A stretch of DNA of 64,000 bases from the NCBI RefSeq assembly GCF_963259705.1, contig NC_081844.1, positions 44,447,930 through 44,511,929 of the forward strand. Direction: 5' to 3'. The stretch's first letter is position 1, and every line of letters starts with the position of its first letter. This DNA is from Myotis daubentonii. Its lineage: Eukaryota > Chordata > Mammalia > Chiroptera > Vespertilionidae. A program made the position numbers and the translations under genes. Positions 11,318 through 21,689 of the stretch are shown here, in pieces. The notes under the pieces were generated by a model that was not told the origin of the DNA, did not search any database, and worked only from the letters and a program-made list of their open reading frames with translations.

Positions 11318-11999
11318 TCTTTAGATTCAGAGCACCTACTAGATAATGGAGCAGGAGGGAGACAAACCCTTCTTTTAGGGAATTTACAAAGGAATTGGAA
11401 ATATAGGTTTAAAGTACCAGAAAGAATGCAAAGGAACTTAAAAATTTTGTAAGGCAGTATTGTGCAAGCTATTTACATATATATTGAGAAGCTATAACAT
11501 CAGTGATTGGACCCACGGTAATAGAAAAAAAAAAACCCAGAAAATAATGAAAAGTAAAAATACAGAGAGAGGTATTTCGGTTTTTGTAGCAACATCAATA
11601 GAGCGCCACTTCTGCAGAGATAACCAGAGTGCTTAGGGGCATCCATTCACTGTCTTTCATCCTTGTGAATGAAAAGAGGAATTCACAGAATATACTTCAA
11701 GGCAAGTAAAACATAAACATGCACTGCACTCCTACATTGCAGATACCTGGCGCTAATGAGTGATGCAAGGAAGACATTCTATTTGTATCCGGTTCTCTAA
11801 ATTTCAAGCCTAATTCATGGAAGAATATGGAAGGAAAATAGACAAGAATCTATTTTTGAGATCAATTTTGCCAGATTTTCCACTTTTAGTACATGAATAA
11901 AAAAATTTAAATAAGCACCTTTAAAAAAATTTGAGCTCTGACATCTTGCCAATTCCCTGAAACCTTTGGTAAACTGCCTTTCCAAAATGAATTGCTTAT
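11318..11999. other. Non-coding, nothing recognised
   Basis: No repeat, RNA gene or credible ORF was recognised. Confidence 0.5.
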
Positions 12000-13050
12000 A
12001 TGGATCTCTATACACATACATACATTTATACATACATGCATGCATTGATATGTAAATATATTTTACAGTGTGTGTGTGAGACATCACATCTTTTTAATTT
12101 ATGTCTTGATGAACACCTAGGTTGATTCCATATCTTGAATATTGTAAATAACACTGCAGTGAACATAGGGGTATATTTATATTTCCGCATTAGTATTTTT
12201 GGTTTCTTCAGATGAATATTCAGAAGTGGAATTTCTGGTTTGTAAGGCAGTCCTGTTTATAAATTTTTAGTGAACTGCTACATGGATTTATATAGTGGCT
12301 GCACTAATTTACATTCCCACCAACAGTGCATAACAAGTGCTTTTCTCTACTCTTGTTACTGTTGACTTTTTGATAATAGTCTTTTTAACAGGTGGGAGGG
12401 GATATCTCATTGTGGTTATGACTAGCATTTCCCTGACAATTAGTGTGTTGAGTATCTTTTCATTTGTCTGTTGGCCATCTGTATGTCTTTGGAGAAGTGT
12501 CTATTAAGGTCCTCTGCCCATTTTTTTAATTGAATTGGTGTGTTTCTTATGCTTAGTTATATGGGTTCTTTATTGTATATATCATTTGTGAATATCGTCT
12601 CTCATTCAGTAGGTTATCTTTTCATTTTGTTAATGGTTTCCTTCATTGTTCAGAAACCTTTTAGTTTGATGTTGTCCCATTTGTTTGTTTTTGTTTTTGT
12701 TGCTCTTGTCCAAGCAGGCATATCAAAGAAAATATTACTAAGACAGATGCCAAGAGATTATTGCCTATGATTTCTTCTAGGACTGTTATAGTTTTAGGTC
12801 TTACATTTAAGTTTTTAATCCATTTTGAATTTATTTTTGTATATGGTATAAAATAGTGGTCCAGTTCCACTTTTTTCACATTATCTGTCCAGTTTTCCCA
12901 ACACCATTTATTGAAGAAACTGTCATTTCCCCACTTTATATTCTTGTATCCTTTGTCATGTATTAATTAACCATGTAAGCTTGGATTTATCTCTGGACTC
13001 TCTATTCTGTTTCAATGAGTGATATGTCTGTTTTTGTGAAAGTAAAATAT
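12000..13050 (-). mobile_element. L1 ORF2 C-terminal region, reverse orientation, degraded
   Basis: The order of blocks is that of L1 on the reverse strand: 'attgtaaataacactgcagt', 'gaacataggggtatat', 'acattcccaccaacagtgca', 'ttttgataatagtctttt', 'tgtctgttggccatctgtat', 'ccatttgtttgtttttgttt' and 'ccatttattgaagaaactgt'. Stops and indels interrupt every frame. The element is 5'-truncated and inactive. Confidence 0.88.
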
Positions 13051-14418
13051 ATTAAAAAAATTTTAAGTGTCCCTAGATATAATGATTATAAATTAACTGA
13101 TTTATCTGATTTGGACAAATTGAAGAAAACTAGTTTGAAATTTCTTGTGTGTTTTAGGAAATATGGTTTCTTCTATACGTATGTATAGTAATTTAAACTA
13201 TACAAAGGAAGAAAAATTGTTAGGGATCTATTTCAATAAGCAGATATATATGGTTGCTTATTGGCTATATAAACATTAGCCAGATTTGGCTTTCATTGAA
13301 GATGCATTATTTTAGGAAGTGGGTGTCTCTTAATTGGGTAAGCATTACCTGAAAAATGATATTTGACAATTGCTCACAAATTGCCAAAGTAAAATTCAAT
13401 GTAATCTCTGCCAGAATGACATATATTGAATCAATGAAGTTTATAAAAATTGCCCAGTGAAGAAATGCTAATTATAAATTTTGATTATAATTTTGGGTAA
13501 CAAATACCCTGCCTCGTCCTCTGTCTTGATCTCACTGTCAATCACTTGATGCCTCTCTCTACTGACCACTCTTTTAGAGATTCCAGAATGGACTGCACAG
13601 ATGTCCCTGCCTTGGAGACTTGCTATAGGAGCTAACATATGCTATTCTTTCCATTAGCTTTAATGCTTCCCCCCCACAAAACCAAGTTAAATTTACCCCA
13701 TTTAATACCTTCCTGTCACCTTCATCTATTCTATTGCTTTTTAAGTTATCTGTGGGGAAAAACAATCCCCATTTTTCTACTTCTTTACTTTCATATAATT
13801 TTTCTTTTTGTTCTAGTTATCCCTTTTTGTTGCATATACAAGAGAATAGAAATTGACCAGGTCATGAGAGGAATACATAATAAGACAGAGATATTTTCAT
13901 CTTAAAGAAAAATAATGCCATAGATTTCAATACAAAATTAGATATAACCCCAAAATAGTATCATTGACTCAAAATATTCCTAAATTCTTAGAACCTGCTA
14001 TACCTCTTCTTTTTTCTCTACTGAAATGTATATTGTTTTCTCAATCACTCAAACATTTAAGAGAAAATATAAACTTTTGTCATTGGGGTAATGACCATAT
14101 TATAATATTATTAACTATTTTATTGCAAATATTCATACTTCTGCTGACAAAGGCCTGATTAAGTCATTGATAATTAGCTAAAATAAACATATAATTAAGC
14201 CATTGATGATTAGCCTTATCATCTTTTATGAATTTTTCCCCATTGAAAAATGGGCTACAAGCTTTCCATGAGTACTTTCAAAGCCCTATGGAAGCCATCC
14301 TGCTTTCTATTTGGAGAAGTCTTTATTATCTTTGCCATTTGATGATGAACAGAGTACTTTATGCTTTTTAATAGATGAAGTATTTTAAAATTGTATCATT
14401 TTCGTTTTTATCAATTTA
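13051..14418. other. AT-rich non-coding stretch
   Basis: Only short AT-rich ORFs (up to 88 aa at 13639-13905) without motifs. No repeat was confidently recognised. Confidence 0.5.
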
Positions 14419-14769
14419 CTAGAAGCCTGATGCACGGATTCGTGCACTGGTGGGGGGTCCCTCGACAAGGCCTGTGGGGATTGGGCCCAAACCAGCTCTC
14501 TGACATCCCCTTCGGGTCCTGGATTGTGAGAGGGTGCAGGCTAGGTTGAGGGACCCCCACCATTGCATGATCAGAGCCAGGGAGGGACAGTGGGAGGGCT
14601 CCAGGGCGTGTCTGGCCCACCTCCCCCAGTCCTGATAGGCTGGACCCCAGCAAGCTAACCTACTGGTTGGAGCTTCTGCCCTCTGGTGGTCAGTGCACAT
14701 CATAGCAACTGGTCAAACGGTTGAACGAATAGCCGGACACTTAGCATATTAGGCTTTTATTATATAGGA
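14419..14769 (-). mobile_element. Non-autonomous Helitron (HeliBat-type) H1
   Basis: On the minus strand it starts TCCTATATAATAAAAGCC and ends with a hairpin (gcacgaatccgtgcat) followed by ...CTAG. The flanks are A and T with no duplication, the Helitron signature. It is 351 bp with no Rep/helicase coding. It carries a CTCF-core-like motif at 14676-14689. The ORFs of 80 and 94 aa inside are incidental. Confidence 0.93.
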
Positions 14770-15379
14770 TGTACATTCTATACAAATTTGATCTATACCT
14801 GGTGATTTAGAAGAATCAATAAATCATTTGTCACACAAATGAGCTCTTCCTTCCCAACTTACCTATTGAATAAATGAGTTTTTTATTTATAGGAAAAGTA
14901 TTTTAACTGAGAAACTTGGGAACTGAATGAGTTTGGTTTGTCAAATCATCTGTTGTCAATGCAGTTAAAAGAATAATTGGAAGCTACTCACACACTGATA
15001 ATTTCTCCTTCTTTGTTCTTCCTTGCAAGTTTCTCTTCTTTTGTCCTCTTCCTTTTACCCCACTTGCCCTTCTTTTGAAATCATGAACACTTAGAGGTGG
15101 CTTGCTTTTTTCTTTTTCTTTTTCTTTTCAGCTGTGAGTCAGGCCCCTTGTATTGTCCTTTGATTTTCTAAACCAGTAAATAGAATCATCCAAATATGAA
15201 ACGTAGAACAGCTTGAAAGGTTGAAATGTGACCCTCCTTCATGTTTGGGCTCTCATCTACTCCACATTCTGAAACATGATGTTCTTTCTGTGTTTTTCTT
15301 TTTCTGGTTTCAGATAAATGATTATTTTTATCAAATCTTCAAATATAATTTTATAAAGTCAACAAAGAGCAGTTTTTTA
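14770..15379. other. AT-rich non-coding stretch with pyrimidine tracts
   Basis: Strong pyrimidine-AG sequences occur at about 15105-15130 and 15294-15315, but no exon can be supported after them. No repeat was recognised. Confidence 0.45.
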
Positions 15380-15635
15380 AATCTGTGCTGAAAGTGAGGG
15401 ATTGAGCAAAAGAGAAAAAGAAACAACAACTCGGACATGGACAACAGTATGGTGATGGCAGGGCGAGGGTGTGTGGAAGGAGGTGGATGAGGGTATGGGG
15501 GGATAAATGGTGATGGATGGAGACTTGACTTGGGGTGGTGCACACACAATACAGTGTACAGATGATGTGTAGAATTATGTCTGCTTTTATTAACCATTAT
15601 CACCACAATAAGTTCAATAAAAAGAAGAAAAGTAA
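15380..15635 (+). mobile_element. L1 3' UTR end (older subfamily)
   Basis: The text has a G-rich 'ggtggatgagggtatggggg' part, 'acaatacagtgtacagatga', 'tttattaaccattatcacca' and 'aataagttcaataaaaagaa' running into an A-rich tail. That order is typical of an L1M-type 3' end. It is 5'-truncated. Confidence 0.75.
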
Positions 15636-15664
15636 CTTTATACAAAATAATTTCCAAGATTCAA

Positions 15665-15850
15665 AGGTCAGCTCTGCCACTTTCTAGCTGTGTGACTTTA
15701 GCAAGATATTAGTTGTGCCTACCGCAATCTTCTCATTAGTAAAACTGGAATAATTAGAAAATTATAGTGAGGATTTAATATAAGTGCTTACATAGGTGCC
15801 TTTTTAATTGAAATTGCACAATAAATGTTAATTCTCATTATCTCAGCTTG
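15665..15850 (+). mobile_element. MIR SINE
   Basis: Clear MIR core: 'ctgccactttctagctgtgt', 'gactttagcaagatatta', 'cttctcattagtaaaactgg', 'gtgaggatttaatataagtg'. Confidence 0.85.
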
Positions 15851-18800
15851 GAAAAGTATGTACTATATAATGGGCATGTAGGAACTATTTGTTGAATGGA
15901 TGAAGTGGCACTTTTTTTGTTTTAAAAGAGCTTTCTCTTTGAGTTAAAGATATTAAACACTCAAAATCTGTCTTAAAGCTTATAAAATTCAGGTGACTTA
16001 TTCTGGCATTTTAGGTAAATAAATTAGATAATATCCCATTTTAACATTTATCATAGTGAAACAGTAGCTTTCACAAATGGTGACCTGGATATAAACATTA
16101 GAAATGACTAATTTTCTTATTGAATTTCAGCAATTTAGTATATATTAGTATTACTATTTAACATTATTTATATATGTCTTAAAAGGGTCCAATGTGGGGA
16201 ACCCTCTGAAATTCTAGTGCTCACAATATTATATTTATGGATAGATGTACAAAATGAAAACTATTTGTTAACAAATTAAGTCTATTCTTCTCTATCACAA
16301 TATAGAAACAAATGTTTCCTGTATGCTTTCACTTATTTAACAGACTTGTTCACATCAAACAAATGGTCTTGTTCATTAATTAAACTCAATTTAATTTGAT
16401 TGCACCTTTTCACTATATAGATTCTATATCATAAAAAAATGGGGTTTCATATTTTTTAGCCTTAATTCTTGCACAATAAAAGGTAGTAATTATTTTGATT
16501 TCTTACTTTCCTCCTCATAATAGTGGGAAATACTATACCCTCTAAGTTGTTGATTTATTATAATTTCCCAAAACTGTTTTTACAGGCAGATGAAGTTTGA
16601 CTGAAAATAATTATATTGAATTGCAAGGCACTTGCAGAAATAAGTACTTACTTTTTGTTAGATTGTATCTAATAAGTAAAAATTGTTCATAGCAGCTGGT
16701 GAAAGAGGACTGTGGCTAAAAATTACCTCTATTCTCAATATAAAACCCAATAAACTCTCATAATAGCAAACAGACTACACCCATGAAATCCCATGCATTT
16801 CAAAATTATTTATAAAATATTCAAGTTTCAATACTGTGAGTATTCTTTTTGTGTACACTTATTTTTTCTGGAATAATTGAACATCCACTCCATATATATA
16901 TATGTAAATTTAATGGTACCATTCTTAATCAAGAAATATATAGAAAAGAATACTTGATATTAAGGTGGGATGTGCAAGGGGGAAAGACAGGAATATTACT
17001 TAAACAGTTCATGTTGGCGCACCAAGAATTAAAAAAGTAACATGAAATGTCCTGGGAGGGTATTCGACCTGGGAATATGTCACAAAATCATGGAAGTATA
17101 CTGAAATTTAATTTTTTCCTGGTTCTCAAAAATATTTGGTACATCGAACTCCTTCATGAATTGAGTATAGTTTATTATGAAACGTTTCAGTCTGTTTGTT
17201 GTGGTTGAAACCTTTAGGAAATATTTAAAATATATTTGTCTTATACTTTAGTCCACTATGGACCTATGGTAAAAAAGACTCCTAGGTATTTTTAAACCAT
17301 TGCCATTTTCAAAAGCTCCATGCTTACATTTCTAACAGTTTTCAAAAGAAATATGTAAACTGCTGCTCTCCTGCTGAGGAGTGAAATTAATGATTGGTGG
17401 GCTGCATTTCAACAGACCATGTACCTTCTATTGTCATAAATATTAGCTGTCTGACAAGACACTATTAACTAGTCTGCAGGAAACTAATTGCTGAAAAGGC
17501 TTACAGGTGCTTTTATAACAAAAGTTATAAAAATGCCGAAAACTGACAGTAAGAGCACAGGAACTCTTGACAGCATAGTAAGAAAGTCAACATTTTTCTG
17601 CTCCTGAGAGATGGATTGTAGTACCAGTGTCCCTGACAGATCAGTTTACCTTTTAATGCAGAACAAAGAGAAGGTTGTAGGCTGTCAAACACTTCAGCAA
17701 GTAAGAAAAATGGCATAACCTTGAGGTTCAGTTGAAAATAATTGTGCCCGTTAGGTAGATTCTGTAAATCACTCAGGTATGTTTTAATTTCTTAGAATTT
17801 AGTAGGCATTGACTTCTTATTTGAAAAAGACATTTCATCTGAAATGTTTTATTTTTGTCAGGGGAATATTGCAAGAGTAGAAACATAATTCAGTTGTTTA
17901 AAATATAAAAACGTATCCATATTGGATTTGGTAAAATTTAAGTTTTATAACAGTAACCCCCCCCCTCCCCACACACACACCCGCCACTCACACACACCTT
18001 AATTTTCTTTCTCCATAGAATTTTCATTGAATGTGGATTATGAGTTACTCTGTTTTCAGTAGTTGTCTGTGTTGGATATTAATTTGCCTTCTTAGAGTTC
18101 ATTGCCTTTTCAGTAAGATGGTATTTAAACCATGCAAATTTTCATAAATCAGTTCCTGGAATTTATTATTTTTACTCTTTCCCTTTCATTTTGCTAATGA
18201 TGCCAACTACTGGATGAAAATGACTACAGAAAATTTAGTCTTCCTCCATTGGCCTGAATGCGGTGAATCTCTATGAAAGGAGATTTTCCTGAACTCTCCC
18301 AAATAGATTTTATTCCTTTAGCCCTCATGTGTCCTCTCAATATGATACAGTCTCTATCCATTGCATTTATTTGGATTTTTCTTGAATCTTTGATAATTCC
18401 TAATTGTGTGCATTGCATTTATTTTATTATTATAATATTTGGTGTGCTCAAGGTGCCTCTGTCACACTACACACTCCATTAGAGTCATTTCTGATTGGTA
18501 TATATATATATATATTCTTAAAATAAATGTATTGCTTATGTATTCACTTTATACTTCAATGTATATGTCTAATTTCTCAGAATTAAATTAAACTTAACAT
18601 AGGAAGAATATTACTTTTACCTTGTTTCAAATTTTTGTTCTTGATAAATACCATTTAACCTCATCAATTTCTTGAATTCATGGTTTTTACATGTTTTTTA
18701 AAATCCATATTATACAGTCTTAGGATAAGTCAATACTTCCAAAATTTAGAGTAATGTAATTCTATTCCCTATAAAACCCAAATAATTTTCGTATGTATGT

Positions 18801-19084
18801 GAATATGCTGAAATACTCTAGATAAGAGCATTGATTCTTCTCTATGATGCAAAAAATGAATTAGTTTTTTGAGAATAGAATTAGTTCATTATCACAATAC
18901 AGTATGCTGCTATTTCCCATTCCCAGTGGAGCACTGAGCTGTTCTTGTTTGGACAAGACTAAATAGTCCTACATTTCTGGGAATATTATTTGGAAGAAAG
19001 AGAAATCTACAAATTTTAACTTTAAATTCCCTGATGTTATTTTTTTGTTCCAAGATCTGAAATAAAACTTTTATGATTTTTTTA
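15851..19084. other. Long AT-rich stretch without recognised genes
   Basis: It is mostly unique-looking AT-rich DNA. A C-tract plus CACA run lies at 17957-17998 and a (TA)n at 18499-18516. Weak exon-like segments, such as an AG/GTAAG-bounded 39-nt frame at 17661-17699, are too short to call. A short L2-like tail (ctatttgttgaatggatgaa) sits at 15885-15905. Confidence 0.5.
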
Positions 19085-19098
19085 CATGTCTAGTTTTT

Positions 19099-19371
19099 TT
19101 GTGTGTGTTTTTTTAATTCTCACCCAAGGATATTTTTCCATTGATTTTCAGAGAGAGTGGAAGAGAGAGGGAAAGACAGAGAGAAATGTGAGAGAGAAAC
19201 ACATTGATTGGTTGTCTCCTACATGTACCATGACCAGGGCCCTGGCAAGAGAGGAGCCTGCAACCAAGGTACATGCCCTTGACCAGAATTGAACCCAGAA
19301 CCCTTCGGTCTGCAGGCCGATGCTCCATCCACAACCAAACCTCTATACTACTAGAGGCCCAGTTAGAGCTA
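19099..19371 (-). mobile_element. Ves SINE, reverse orientation, with an interrupted head
   Basis: The GA-rich body, 'ttgattggttgtctcctac' and 'gaattgaacccagaaccctt' identify Ves on the minus strand. The target duplication is atgtctagtttttt, at about 19085-19098 and 19372-19385. The head is odd: about 18 bp containing 'actagaggccc' sits between 'ccaaacctc' and 'cagttagagct'. This looks like a Helitron 3' terminus. Confidence 0.85.
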
Positions 19372-19385
19372 TGTCTAGTTTTTTA

Positions 19386-19977
19386 TAGAGTAAAAAAGTG
19401 ACTTATTTTCTTATAGACTCTGATAGGCTACAAAATCAGTTACATTATATAAAGACATAATTAACTCTTGTTCGAAGACCTATTTTATCTTCATATTTAA
19501 GGTTTGGGGTTCTTTCTGGATCATACCAACTTGAATCTCATACATTGTGTGCGTGGGTGATTATCAGCTAATTGGTTGATCAAGATAATATGGTATGAGA
19601 GACTCATGGTTAACTAATAATATATTTTTTTATATTTAGCATGGTGAGGATTACCCAAAGTTTGTTAAAAGATTCTACCTTTTAATTGCAAGATTCAGCT
19701 CAACTAGTATTAAAACTGCATTTAAAGAAAAAATGTAATAAATTTAAAAATCTGAGAAAAATATTAAATAATTATTTCATATAATTCAAATAGAGTTTAG
19801 CATTTCTATGAAACATTAAAAAATATAGAAAATATGTCAGATATTTACATTTTTTAAATAATCACAAATCATAAGCTATGTAGCAATGAAGAGAATATAT
19901 GTAGATTACTGGCACTGTAGATACAACTGTAAATGCCTTCTTGCAGTTTAATTTTTCTATTATAAATTTATATACTA
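19386..19977. other. AT-rich non-coding stretch
   Basis: Nothing recognised. Confidence 0.5.
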
Positions 19978-20425
19978 CTAGAGGCCTGGTGCACAAAAAT
20001 TTGCCCTCAGCCCCGCCTGTGCCCTCTCGCAGTCTGAGACCCCTCAGGGGATGACCACCAGCTGGCTTAGGCCTGCTCCCCGGGGGATTGGGCCTAAGAT
20101 GGCCATCAGACATCCCTCTGGCAGCCTGGCAGCCCTCGGGGGATGTCCACTTGCCAGCGAGGAGCAGACCTAAGCTGCAGTCGGATATCCTTAGCGCTGC
20201 TGAGGAGGCAGGAGAGGCTCCCACCACCACCGCTGTACTGACAGCCATCAGCCTGGCTTGTGGCTGAGCAGAGCTCCTCCCATGTGGGAGCGCACTGACC
20301 ACCAGAGGGCAGCTCCTGCATTGAGCGTCTGCCACCTGGTGGTCAGTGTGTGTCATAGTGACCAGTCATTCCAAGTCTTTCTTCTTTTAGGGTTAGTTTG
20401 CATATTACCCTTTTGCTATATAGGA
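19978..20425 (-). mobile_element. Helitron H2, inserted at the 3' end of H3
   Basis: On the minus strand it starts TCCTATATAGCAAAAGGG and ends ...CCAGGCCTCTAG. Its 5' end abuts the 3' end of H3 directly. It carries a CTCF-core-like inverted pair at 20299-20312 (plus) and 20329-20342 (minus), inside a palindrome of about 60 bp. The 164-aa minus-strand ORF at 19862-20356 runs out of the element and is not a gene. Confidence 0.9.
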
Positions 20426-20932
20426 TAGAAGCCTGGTGCACGGGTGGGGGCCGGCTGGTTTGCTCTGAAGGGTGTCCCGGATCAGGGTGGGGGTCCTGCT
20501 GGGGTGCCTGGCCAGCCTGGATGAGGGGCTGACTGCCGTTTTCAGGCTGGCCAGAGACTGAGCTACCAGTCTCTCTTTTTTTCTTTTTCTTTTTTTATTT
20601 TGGGATTTATTTACCTTCTATAATTGAAACTTTGTTGCTGTCACTGGTGCTCCCAGCTCTGAGGCCGCGGCTGGCTGAAAGCAGGTATCTGGGGTTTGTT
20701 TAGCTTCTATAATTGAAACTTTGTTGCTTTCGGAGCTTAGAGCCGGGCCGCGGCAGGCGGGGAACCTTTGCTTCCTCCATCACTGGTGCAAGCAAGCCTC
20801 TTGTTCGCTTCAGCTGTGTGGCTGCTGGCCGCCATCTTTGTTGACAGTTAATTTGCATATCTCACTGATTAGCCAATGGGAAGCATAGCGGAGGTACGTT
20901 TAATTACCCTTTTTGTCTTTTATTAGATAGGA
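20426..20932 (-). mobile_element. Helitron H3 (longer HeliBat-type element) with internal duplication
   Basis: On the minus strand it starts TCCTATCTAATAAAAGAC and ends ...GTGCACCAGGCTTCTA. The final CTAG reads CTAT at the junction with H2. The interior has an exact 25-bp repeat at 20615-20639 and 20704-20728, period 89, each copy followed by GC-rich DNA. A YY1-like motif (gccgccatcttt) lies at 20828-20839. No transposase coding is present. Confidence 0.9.
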
Positions 20933-21074
20933 TTCTCTTGAGAACTAAATGTAGAGTGATTATGATATGAAGGTTTTACATATTTATAATTTTATTTTAA
21001 ACTTAACCAACATTTAAAGCTTTATAAAAAATTTAAGAGTATATACCATTGGAATTTATGAACATTTGCCATGA

Positions 21075-21195
21075 TATAATGGAAACAGAATGCCTACTTG
21101 CTCCAGCTCTGCCTACTAGCATATGGTCTTGGGCAAGTTCCTTTATCTTTCTCTAATTCTCTTTTCTCTTTTATTAAATGAAGATGTGTAATAAA
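21075..21195 (+). mobile_element. MIR fragment
   Basis: It contains 'ccagctctgcctactagcat', 'ggtcttgggcaagttccttt' and 'tttattaaatgaagatgtg', MIR core text with the 3' half missing. Confidence 0.75.
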
Positions 21196-21215
21196 TAATA
21201 AATAAATAAGAATCC

Positions 21216-21414
21216 TAGAGCGGTACTGTAAAATAGACTGTCCTGTGTTGATGGAGATGTTCAATATTGTGTGCTACTTAATATGGTAATCACTAGAGGC
21301 ATGTGGCTCCTGAAACATGACCAAAATCATTGAAAACTAATTTTTAATTTTAATAATTTAAATTTAAATAGCCACATGGGACTAGTGATTACCATATTGG
21401 AAATCTCAGACTTG
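21216..21414 (+). mobile_element. MER3-like hAT-Charlie element
   Basis: It contains 'gttgatggagatgttcaata', 'atatggtaatcactag', 'taatttaaatttaaatagcc' and 'agtgattaccatattgg', the order and near-palindromic ends of MER3. It is non-coding. Confidence 0.7.
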
Positions 21415-21504
21415 GAGAGTTATTTCTTAGTCGTGAAGGGAAATTGTATATGGTTGTGCTTAAAATAATGCCCATCACATATTATAACAATAATCATGGC
21501 CTAT

Positions 21505-21685
21505 ACAATGTTAAACATGTGTGCAACAGACATTATTTCTTTTAATCATGTGAAGTTGCTATCACTTTTCAGTTGAGAAAAGTGAAGTTCACTGGAGTTA
21601 AATAACTTCTCTCAGGTTATAAAGGACCTAGGGTTCATACCAAGGATTGGTGGCTGATGTGAATCCTATTCATGCTAGCTCCCAT
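21505..21685 (-). mobile_element. MIR, reverse orientation
   Basis: The reverse MIR order is seen: 'gacattatttcttttaatca', 'gagaaaagtgaagttcactg', 'aaataacttctctcaggtta', 'ccaaggattgg'. Confidence 0.65.
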
Positions 21686-21689
21686 GGCT

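Noticed and set aside
15105..15180. Exon after a very strong pyrimidine-AG at 15130
   Set aside because: All frames meet stops within a few codons and there is no good donor; the tract is probably simple sequence.
17661..17699. 39-nt microexon bounded by AG and GTAAG
   Set aside because: It is open in frame but too short, with a weak pyrimidine tract; such pairs occur often by chance.
19862..20356. 164-aa minus-strand ORF, the longest in the window
   Set aside because: Most of it lies inside Helitron H2 and runs into flanking AT-rich DNA; no motif or homologous domain is visible.
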